A stretch of DNA of 64,000 nt from Pseudomonadota bacterium (lineage in GTDB: Bacteria; Pseudomonadota; Gammaproteobacteria; Steroidobacterales; Steroidobacteraceae): the NCBI GenBank assembly GCA_021838635.1, contig JAKCDC010000006.1, positions 56,547 through 120,546 on the forward strand, in the 5' to 3' direction. Shown piece by piece: positions 8,886 to 23,172 of the stretch. A program made the position numbers and the translations under genes. Within the stretch, counting starts at the first letter, position 1. Each line of letters starts with the position of its first letter. A model generated the notes under the pieces. That model made no database searches. It saw only the letters and a program-made list of their open reading frames with translations, and was not told where the DNA came from.

Positions 8886-10381
8886 CTAGCTCTGCGGGGC
8901 CGGGGCCGCCGCCTTGAGCACCCCGGCGCTCGGCTCGGCGACGCGCAGCGTGCACAGGCCGGCCAGCGCCAAGCTCACGCCGCCCAGCACCAGACCGAAC
9001 ACCGCCTGCCCGGCGAAGAAGGTTTTCAGCAGCACCCCGAGCACGCTCGCGGCGAGCAGCTGTGGGATGACGACGAAAAAGTTGAAGATCCCCATATAGA
9101 TGCCCATCTTCTCCGCCGGCAGGTTGTCGGCGAGCAGCGTGTAGGGCAGCGAGAGAATCGACGCCCACCCGAATCCCACCCCGAGCATCGACACCAGCAA
9201 CCAGCGCGGGTCGCGGACCCAGAGGAAGGAGGCGAGGCCGACGGCGGCGGCAACCAGGTTGATCACATGCGTCCAGCGCACCCCGGCCCAGCGGACCAGC
9301 TGCGGGATGATGAGCGCGGCGAAGACCGCGAAGCCGTTGTACGCGCCGAACAGCACGCCCACCCAGTTGGCCCCGGCGTTATAGGCGCCCGAGAGCGGAT
9401 TGCTGCTACCGAACTGCACCGCGGTCACCGCCGGCGTGGTGTAGATCCACAGCGCGAACATCGCGAACCAGGAAAAAAACTGCACCCAGGCGAGCCGGCG
9501 CATCGCGCTCGGCATGCCGTAGAGGTCAGCCATGACCTGGCGGACCATCCCGCGGCTGCGGGCGCGACTGAGCCATAGAAACAGCCCTCCCGCCACCGCC
9601 AGGCCGCCGGCGAGCAGATACAGCTTCGCGTCGAGCCCATCGTGGCGAATGACGAGGATCCCGGCCGCGCCGAGCACGAGCAGCACTAGGCCCGGCCGCC
9701 AGGCGCGCGAGGCATCCGTGAGGGGCTGTGCCGGTGGGGAGTCGCTGAAGCCCCGCAACCGCTCCGGAGGGTATTCACGCGTGCTCAGCACCGTCCACAG
9801 CACGGAACTGATGAGGACGGCGCCGCCGATGTAGAACGAGATACGCACCGTCGTCGGAATCTCCCCCGGCGGAGCGACATTCGACACCCCGAAGTGCGCC
9901 AGCACCCAGGGCAGCACCGAGGAGAGCACCGCCCCGACGCCGATGAACAGCGTCTGCAGCGCAAAGCCGAGTGGCCGTTGCGTATTCGGCAGCTGATCGG
10001 CGACGAAGGCGCGGAACGGCTCCATGGAGATGTTCACAGACGCATCCATCACCCAGAGCATCACGGCGGCGAACCACAGCAGCGGGGATTCGGGCATCAC
10101 CAGCAGCGCCAGCGTGGTGAGCACGGCGCCGGCAAAAAAATACGGCCGGCGCCGGCCGAATCGCCCCCACGTACGGTCCGAGGCATAGCCGATAATCGGC
10201 TGCACCAGCAGCCCCGTGAGCGGCGCGGCGATCCACAACGCCGGGATCTGCGACACGCGCGCCCCGAGCGTCTGGAAGATGCGGCTGACGTTCGCGTTCT
10301 GCAGTCCAAAGGCGAACTGGATGCCGAGAAAGCCGACCGACATGTTGAGCATCTGTCGGATCGACAATTCCGGCTTGTGAT

Positions 10382-10385
<4 letters not shown>
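8886..10385 (-). CDS. MFS sugar transporter, maltodextrin type (MalY-like)
   Basis: A 499-residue permease with about 12 hydrophobic segments. The N-terminal half has GYASDRTWGRFGRRRPYF, the loop 2-3 signature of the GPH/SLC45-like sugar transporters. The start is taken as a GTG (VNHKPELSIRQ) that overlaps the stop of the upstream glycosidase as GTGA; the longer open frame upstream is antisense-like sequence. Position at the end of a run of alpha-glucan hydrolases suggests uptake of maltose or maltodextrins across the inner membrane, as described for MalY beside the TonB-dependent receptor MalA in Caulobacter. The substrate is inferred from context. Confidence 0.85.
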
Positions 10386-16921
<6,536 letters not shown>

Positions 16922-17095
16922 TCAATGTTGGTGTTTTCCATCCATTGACCCCTCCCTCAAGGTCGTCATGCTCGGACGCATGGCGGCAGCGGGCGACTGA
17001 GCCTCGATGCGCTCAGCCGCCCGTACGCCAGGCCCGACCTCTCGGTTCGCCCACCGCCGCCGCCCGGTTCGGTGCAGCGGCGCTGGCGCGCTTCG

Positions 17096-19456
17096 TTACG
17101 GGTTCGCCTCGGTGATGCGCAAGCGGCGCGCTTGTCCGGCGGGCACATCGATGAACGTGAGGGGGGCAACTTTGGCGCGGCTGCGTGCCCAACAGACCGA
17201 GGTGCAACCGGTCAGTGCCCTCACGCCGAAGGCAGGCTTCAGCCTGCGGCCATCGACGCTGACGGAAGCGGCGCGCACGCGCGGAAGGATGAAGAGGAAA
17301 TGGCGAACCTGGGGCTTATAGGCACCCCGCGGCGCATCGGTGGTGAGGGTGATCGTGGCGCCTTTTCTCTGCGTACCGATGCGCTGTAGGAAATACTGCC
17401 CGCGCTGATAGGCATAGGTTTCGCCGTTGTCGTCGTAGTAGTCGAAGTGTGTCGGGCGCGAAGCAGGGTAGACATACACTTTGATTGTAGGCACGGGATG
17501 CTCGCCGACGTACTGCATCAGCGGCTGGGTCGGGATGATCGCGCCCTGGCGGATGAACAGCGGGATGTCGGCCCAGGTCTTCGCATCAAGCTTGAGGGTC
17601 ACGGTGGTGCCACCGTGGTAGACCTGGCCAGTGGGGAAACTGGTCCAGGTGCCCGGCGGCAGGTACAGCTTTTTGGTGCGCTGGTGGCGGTGAACGACCG
17701 GGGAAACCAGCAGCCACTGACCGAACAGCCACGCCTGATCGTCGTTGCGCACCTGCGGGTCGTTCGGCCAGCTGAAGAACAGCGGGCGGACCAGACCCAC
17801 GCCCGAAACGTGGTCCTGCCAGGCGTAAGAGTAAATATAGGGCATCAGCCGGTAGCGCAGATCGAGCGCCGCGGTGGCCGCCCGGGCGGCAGTCTGTCCA
17901 TAGATCCACGGCTGGCGGCGCTGCAGATAGCTGCCGTGCACGCGGCAGATCGGCGCGAAAGCGTCGAATTCGATCCAGCGGGCGTAGTTCTCGGACGAAG
18001 GGTGCAGGTGAAAACCGCCGCCGTCCATGCCCCACCACATTTCCCCGACGTCGATGGCGCTGAGCATGCGCTGGCGCTGCGCGGCCATGCTGGCGAAACC
18101 GCTGGAGATGTCCCCGGACCACAGGCCGTAGGCGTAGCGCTGCGCGCCGAGCCAGAAGTTGCGGTTCAGCGACCAGACGCGCTGCTTGAAGTACTTGCGC
18201 TGTCCGTCATAGAGCGCCCGTTCCATGTTGAAGAACTGGGTGTCATCGCCGGTTTCATCGGCCTCGTCGTTCCACCAGCCGACAATGCCGGTGCGAAAGC
18301 TCTGCCGCAGCGTCGGGTTGAAGAACCAGCGGCGCGTGGCCGCTTTGTCGAAATCGAGCGTCTTGACCGGCTTGTGCGAGAAGTAATCGAGGCTCGCCTT
18401 CTCCCCGGGCATCCACAAGTGATGCGCGGTGGCGTACTGGCCCTCGATGGTGTTCACGTGGATGCGCGGCTTCATGATGCCGATCAGGTGCACCCCTAGG
18501 GCGGTGAGCTCCCGATCAAGCTTGCCGCTTGGAGCGTCGGGGAAGTTGTGGGTGTTCCAGCGGAACTCCCCGTAGTTGTTCTCTCCCCAGGCCTTCCAGT
18601 CGAAATCGAGCGAGAACGCATCCAGCGGGATGTGCAGCGCTCGGTAGCGGCGCACGATGTGCAGCAACTCCCGCTCGTTGATGCCCCACTGGCTGTTGAT
18701 GAAGCCGAACGACCACTTCGGAAACAGCGGCGCGTGGCCGGTGAGATCATCGAGCCTGGAGAAGATCTGCCGTGGCGCGCCGAGGATGAGGTAGTAGTCC
18801 GGATCGGCCCGGGTCTGGCGAAGCACCCGAATGCGCCCCGGGGTCAGATCGAACAGTGTCTTCTGGCTGTCGAGCAGCAGCGCAAAGCCCGCGGAGCTCC
18901 ATACCAGGGGCGCACCGGCATCGCCTTGCTCCCCGGCGGTCGCCAGCTGCCGACCGCTGCGCAGCAGGCCTGCGCGCGCGGCCTGAAATGCGTCGAATCC
19001 GTGCACGCCGTAGAGCGGCGCGGTGCGGGGCGTGAACTGCACCGCGAACGTGCGCCGCGCCAGGCCGGCTAGGTCCGTCTGGCGCAGGATCGGCTGCGCG
19101 TTGTTGGCGCGATAAACCGCGAGCGCATCGGTACGCGTATCGAACGTCACACGCAGCGCACGGCTTGCGAGCACCAGGTCATTGCCCTGTCGCTGCACGC
19201 TCACTGGGCCGCGCGCGGCGCTAGGAGCTCGACGGGACATCACCAGCGCCGGGGGGGTTGCGTGCCCGCCTGGCAGAAAATGCACCCGCAGCACGTTGCT
19301 GCGCACCAGAGTGAGCTGCAGCGACCCGCCTGCGATCGAAATCGAGGCACCCTTGGGCATTGGCGTGATGGTGGCCGCGAGCGCAATCTGGCAGGTGACG
19401 GCCGCAAGCAGACCCGCGGCCACTCGTGCAGCCCGTCCTTTTCTCAAATTCATCAT
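17096..19456 (-). CDS. Secreted GH31 alpha-glucosidase
   Basis: A 786-residue enzyme with a signal peptide (residues about 1-28, ending ALA). The start is the ATG of MMNLRKG, preceded by AAGGGGGG; a start six codons upstream lacks such a site. GH31 motifs: DAFSLDFDW, GIVGWWNDEADE (Asp of WWND as nucleophile), LWSGDISSGF and a central GEMWWGMDGGGFH. The C-terminal beta domain carries FDYYDDNGETYAYQRGQY. It should release glucose from non-reducing ends of maltodextrins or related glucans. First gene of the minus-strand hydrolase-transporter run, 187 bases before the first GH13 gene. Confidence 0.9.
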   Translation of the reverse strand: MMNLRKGRAARVAAGLLAAVTCQIALAATITPMPKGASISIAGGSLQLTLVRSNVLRVHFLPGGHATPPALVMSRRAPSAARGPVSVQRQGNDLVLASRALRVTFDTRTDALAVYRANNAQPILRQTDLAGLARRTFAVQFTPRTAPLYGVHGFDAFQAARAGLLRSGRQLATAGEQGDAGAPLVWSSAGFALLLDSQKTLFDLTPGRIRVLRQTRADPDYYLILGAPRQIFSRLDDLTGHAPLFPKWSFGFINSQWGINERELLHIVRRYRALHIPLDAFSLDFDWKAWGENNYGEFRWNTHNFPDAPSGKLDRELTALGVHLIGIMKPRIHVNTIEGQYATAHHLWMPGEKASLDYFSHKPVKTLDFDKAATRRWFFNPTLRQSFRTGIVGWWNDEADETGDDTQFFNMERALYDGQRKYFKQRVWSLNRNFWLGAQRYAYGLWSGDISSGFASMAAQRQRMLSAIDVGEMWWGMDGGGFHLHPSSENYARWIEFDAFAPICRVHGSYLQRRQPWIYGQTAARAATAALDLRYRLMPYIYSYAWQDHVSGVGLVRPLFFSWPNDPQVRNDDQAWLFGQWLLVSPVVHRHQRTKKLYLPPGTWTSFPTGQVYHGGTTVTLKLDAKTWADIPLFIRQGAIIPTQPLMQYVGEHPVPTIKVYVYPASRPTHFDYYDDNGETYAYQRGQYFLQRIGTQRKGATITLTTDAPRGAYKPQVRHFLFILPRVRAASVSVDGRRLKPAFGVRALTGCTSVCWARSRAKVAPLTFIDVPAGQARRLRITEANP

Positions 19457-19991
19457 CGAATCCCCCCTTGCCACACCTGGAATTGCACCAGATGCCTGTT
19501 GAATTTTGGTTCCTGCCGGTTACCGCTGGCATCCGCGAACGCGGCGTACGGAGCCCACCCCGCGCGGATCGGCGCAGGCATCGCTCCCGTCCGAGACAAT
19601 GTGGTACCGGACGATCGGATGTTGGCATACCGTGCGGGTCCGGTTCGCGCCGGACTGGCGCGGTACGCTCGATCACGCACCCGTCAGCACGCGCCTGGCA
19701 GCGACTGGATCGGCCATGCGCGAACCTGTCGCGCGGCAATGGCGCGGGAGGTTATCCTCAGGATGCTGCTGCACCTGCCGATTTGGCAACACCTCGCATA
19801 CGTATTCATGGCAGAGGCCAGCGGGCATCGGTTAGAAGATGCCCTGTTGGGCGAGCACCCCGGGGATCCCCCCCGGGCGGAGCGGTCGACGGTTCGACAC
19901 ACGCCCGGAGAGTCGATGCATGCATATGGCAGACCGACCCAGGCCTGGCGCGCCACGCGGAGCAGAAGCGGCGTGAGCCGGAGGCGCGAAA
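19457..19991 (+). other. 535-bp divergent control region of the sugar locus
   Basis: No convincing gene is seen between the GH31 and halogenase genes, which diverge from here. It contains one copy of the ATACGTAT operator (19796-19810). GGAGG at 19980-19984 is a strong ribosome-binding site 7 bases before the halogenase ATG. Open frames here are short and lack recognisable content. Promoters for both directions must lie here, but no clear -35/-10 pair was identified. Confidence 0.6.
19796..19810. promoter_or_regulatory. Putative LacI-family operator, copy 1
   Basis: GCATACGTATTCATG, with palindromic core ATACGTAT centred on CG as in LacI-family operators. It is identical over 15 bases to the copy at 26275 and to the reverse complement of the copy at 26332. 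It lies 182 bases before the halogenase start and about 340 bases before GH31. Binding by the LacI protein encoded at 28217 is inferred. Confidence 0.6.
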
Positions 19992-21512
19992 ATGAATGAG
20001 TCCGATTCGCAGCGGTTGCGCCGCATCGTGATCCTCGGCGGAGGCTCAGCCGGGTGGATGAGTGCAGCGGCACTCGCGCAGGCGACGCACCGACAGATCC
20101 CCATCGAGTTGATTGAGTCCGAGGCGATCGGCACGGTCGGGGTCGGCGAGGCGACGATTCCGCCCATCCGCTACTTCAATGAAATGCTGGGAATTGATGA
20201 GAACGACTTTGTCGCCGCGACCGGCGGCACGTTCAAACTTGGCATTGAATTCGTCGATTGGACCCGCCAGGGACACCGCTACTTCCACCCCTTCGGCCGG
20301 TTCGCCCCGGATTTCGATGCGGTCCCCTTGCATCACTACTGGCTACGTGAGCGCGAACGCGCCCCCGTGGCGCCCCTGCAGGAGTACTCGATGGCCTGGG
20401 CGGCCGCGCGGGCCGGTCGCTTCGATCGCCCGCTGCCGGATCGCCGCCTGGTGCTCTCGACCCATGACTACGCGTATCACTTCGATGCATCACTCTACGC
20501 CCGTTACCTGCGATCCTACGCCGAACGCCGCGGCGTCATGCGCACCGAGGGAGAGGTGGCGCACGTGCGCCTGCGTGCAGTCGATGGATTCATCGAATCG
20601 CTGGTACTGAAGGACGGCCGGGAGATCTCAGGTGACCTGTTCGTCGATTGCTCCGGCTTTCACGCCCTGCTGAGCGGCGCGACGCTTGGGGTCCGCTACG
20701 AAGATTGGCGCCAGTGGCTGCCCTGCGATCGCGCCATCACGGTGGGTACCGAGGTCGGGGAGGCCTGGCTCCCCTACACTCGATCGAGCGCCCGTCCGGC
20801 GGGCTGGCAATGGCGGATTCCTCTGCAGCATCGCACCGGCAACGGGCACGTATACTGTAGCGAATACATGGGCGAGGACGAGGCGACCGCGATTCTGCTG
20901 GCGAATCTCGACGCACGCCCGCTCGGCGCAACGCGCACGTTGAAATTCACCGCCGGTGTGCGCAGCGAACCATGGACTCGCAACTGCGTGGCAATTGGGC
21001 TCGCGGCCGGCTTCCTCGAACCGCTGGAATCCACCGCGCTCCATGTGGTGCAGACGGCCGTCATGCGGCTGCTGGCGCTGTTTCCAGACCGGAATTTCGA
21101 TCCGCTGCTCGCCCAGGAATTCAATCGCCTCACGCGCACGGAATTCGAGCGGATCCGCGATTTCCTCATACTGCACTACCACGCCCAGGAGCGCAGCGAG
21201 CCTCTCTGGCAGCAGACCCGCTCAATGCCGATCCCCACGGCGCTGCAGTACAAGATCGCCCATTTTCGCCATGCCGGGCGCATCGTGACCGAACCGCTCG
21301 AGCTGTTCCAGAACAGCAACTGGCTCGCCATCCTGGTCGGCCAGGAGGTATGGCCTGAGCGGCATCACCCGCTCGCCGATCTGAATACTTCGGTTGATCC
21401 AGCCCGTCACCTCGCGGGCATACGGGATGTGCTCGCCCGGGCCGCCCAGTCGCTGCCCACGCACCGCCAATACATCGAGCAGCACTGCCGCGTACGTCAG
21501 TTGCCCCCGTAG
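19992..21512 (+). CDS. PrnA-like FAD-dependent tryptophan halogenase family protein
   Basis: A 506-residue flavoprotein. It has the FAD-binding GGGSAGW near residue 16, the halogenase signature WQWRIPLQ, a Lys in GGTFKLGIEF matching the catalytic lysine region of PrnA, and a Glu in FLEPLEST matching the catalytic glutamate region. The family uses FADH2, O2 and halide to halogenate aromatic substrates. Many members sit beside TonB-dependent receptors in Xanthomonadales and Caulobacterales, where their substrate and physiological role are unclear. GGAGG lies 7 bases before the ATG. It converges on a second copy 13 bases away. No flavin reductase gene is nearby. Function is known at family level only. 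Confidence 0.85.
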   Translation: MNESDSQRLRRIVILGGGSAGWMSAAALAQATHRQIPIELIESEAIGTVGVGEATIPPIRYFNEMLGIDENDFVAATGGTFKLGIEFVDWTRQGHRYFHPFGRFAPDFDAVPLHHYWLRERERAPVAPLQEYSMAWAAARAGRFDRPLPDRRLVLSTHDYAYHFDASLYARYLRSYAERRGVMRTEGEVAHVRLRAVDGFIESLVLKDGREISGDLFVDCSGFHALLSGATLGVRYEDWRQWLPCDRAITVGTEVGEAWLPYTRSSARPAGWQWRIPLQHRTGNGHVYCSEYMGEDEATAILLANLDARPLGATRTLKFTAGVRSEPWTRNCVAIGLAAGFLEPLESTALHVVQTAVMRLLALFPDRNFDPLLAQEFNRLTRTEFERIRDFLILHYHAQERSEPLWQQTRSMPIPTALQYKIAHFRHAGRIVTEPLELFQNSNWLAILVGQEVWPERHHPLADLNTSVDPARHLAGIRDVLARAAQSLPTHRQYIEQHCRVRQLPP

Positions 21513-21525
21513 CGCAAGCGCCGTC

Positions 21526-23034
21526 CTACGGCGGCGCGGCGGCGCAATGCTCCGCGATGAACTTCTCCTGGCTCGGCATCCGATCCACGGCGCCGCGAAT
21601 CAGCGTGCGGATGTTGCCAAGGAATTCCGCAAGTTGTTCGGTGGAGAGATTGTCGGCCACGGGGTGGTAACGCCGTGGCCGGATGCCCTGGCCGAGCATG
21701 ACCTGCAACCACGACTGTTCGGTGAACAGCTCCTCGCCTTCACGAAAAATTTGCCCGGTCGCGCGGAAAATCGCCAGTTTCTGCTGCAACGACTGCGGCA
21801 CCGGCAGCTCGGCGCAGCCGCGCCAAAACGAGGTATCCCGGCGTTCGCTCGCCAGATAGTGCAGCACCAGAAAATCCCGGACCTGCTCATGCTCCTCGCG
21901 CACCTTACGATTGTACTCACCGATGAGCGCGGCATCGAAGGTGCGGTCGGGAAACAGCGCCAACAATCGGCTGACGCCCGATTGCACTAGATGAATCGCC
22001 GTTGACTCCAGCGGCTCGAGAAAGCCGACCGCGAGTCCGATTGCCACGCAGTTGCGCAACCACGGCTCGCGTCGCACGCCAGCGCGAAAACGAAACAGCC
22101 TCGGCTCGCCGATCGCTGGCCCCTCAAGATTGGCGAGCAGGAGCGCCGTTGCCTCATCGTCGCTCATGTAATGGCTGCAGTACACATGACCATTGCCCGT
22201 GCGGTGCTGCAGGGGGATCCGCCATTGCCAGCCCGCCGGGCGGGCATTGGCTTGGGTATAAGGTCGCAGCGGGCCTTGTGTGACACTCTGGACGGCCAGC
22301 GCGCTGTCACAGGGTAGCCACTGCCGCCAATCCTCGAGCGGACTGCCGAGCGCCTGCTCGATCAGCAGGCCCTGAAAACCGGAGCAGTCGATGAACAGAT
22401 CACCCTCGATCCGCTGGCCGCTCTCGAGTTGAACCGACTCGATGTACCCATCGGTGCCACGCAGGTGCACATCGACGATGCGTCCCTCAATGCGTTGCGT
22501 TCCGCGCTGTTCGGCATATTCGCGCAGCATTCGACCGTACCGGGCGGCATCGAAGTGAAATGCGTATTTCGGACCGGCAATCGGGCTGCTGCCGACCCGA
22601 TCGAGACGCGCGATGCGATGCGCTCGGGCCGCCACGGCGTTCATCGAATATGTCCACAGGTCCGCCGCCGCTGGATCACTTTGGGTGCGCAGCCAGTACT
22701 GCTGGAACGGAAGCGGTCCGAGCGGAAGTCCCACTTCACCGAAGGCATGCATGTAGGAGTGGCCGACCCGCAGCCAGTCATTGAATTCAATCGCGAGCTT
22801 GAAGGTCCCGCCCGTCGCCCGCAGCATTGCATCCTCGTCGATGCCGAGGAAACGATTGACATTGCGGATCTGCGGTATGGTCGCCTCGCCGACGCCAACG
22901 ATACCGATTGCATCTGATTCGACGACGCGTATCTGGAGATTCGGGCCCATCGCCCGCGCGAGCACTGCAGCACTGAGCCATCCGGCGGTGCCTCCGCCCA
23001 CCACGATGACACGCTTTACGGGTAATTCACTCAT
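21526..23034 (-). CDS. PrnA-like FAD-dependent tryptophan halogenase family protein (second copy)
   Basis: A 502-residue homologue of the convergent gene at 19992. It has FAD-binding GGGTAGW, WQWRIPLQHRTGNGHVYCS, a Lys in GGTFKLAIEF and a Glu in FLEPLEST, so the presumed catalytic residues are kept in both copies. The ATG of MSELPVKR is chosen; an upstream TTG would add two residues. It lies downstream of the TonB-dependent receptor on the same strand, separated by a hairpin terminator, so its expression may be partly uncoupled. Similarity to the first copy runs the whole length, pointing to duplication within the family, but the two are far from identical. Confidence 0.85.
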   Translation of the reverse strand: MSELPVKRVIVVGGGTAGWLSAAVLARAMGPNLQIRVVESDAIGIVGVGEATIPQIRNVNRFLGIDEDAMLRATGGTFKLAIEFNDWLRVGHSYMHAFGEVGLPLGPLPFQQYWLRTQSDPAAADLWTYSMNAVAARAHRIARLDRVGSSPIAGPKYAFHFDAARYGRMLREYAEQRGTQRIEGRIVDVHLRGTDGYIESVQLESGQRIEGDLFIDCSGFQGLLIEQALGSPLEDWRQWLPCDSALAVQSVTQGPLRPYTQANARPAGWQWRIPLQHRTGNGHVYCSHYMSDDEATALLLANLEGPAIGEPRLFRFRAGVRREPWLRNCVAIGLAVGFLEPLESTAIHLVQSGVSRLLALFPDRTFDAALIGEYNRKVREEHEQVRDFLVLHYLASERRDTSFWRGCAELPVPQSLQQKLAIFRATGQIFREGEELFTEQSWLQVMLGQGIRPRRYHPVADNLSTEQLAEFLGNIRTLIRGAVDRMPSQEKFIAEHCAAAPP

Positions 23035-23117
23035 GAGCAAAGTCCGTGAACCGGCAGGAGCACGATCATGCTAGCACCGCAGCTGCTGAACAGATATGGT
23101 CAGTGTGCGGACAAGAA

Positions 23118-23145
23118 AGCCCCGCCGGCGTAAGCCGGCGGGGCT
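23118..23145 (-). terminator. Rho-independent terminator after the TonB-dependent receptor
   Basis: A perfect 12-bp GC-rich stem (AGCCCCGCCGGC) closes a 4-base loop. Read on the minus strand it is followed by a T-rich TTTCTTGT tract. It lies 27 bases past the receptor stop and 84 bases before the second halogenase start, so it should end or attenuate receptor transcription there. Confidence 0.8.
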
Positions 23146-23172
23146 CGAGGGGGTACTTCAATTCGCCTGACT

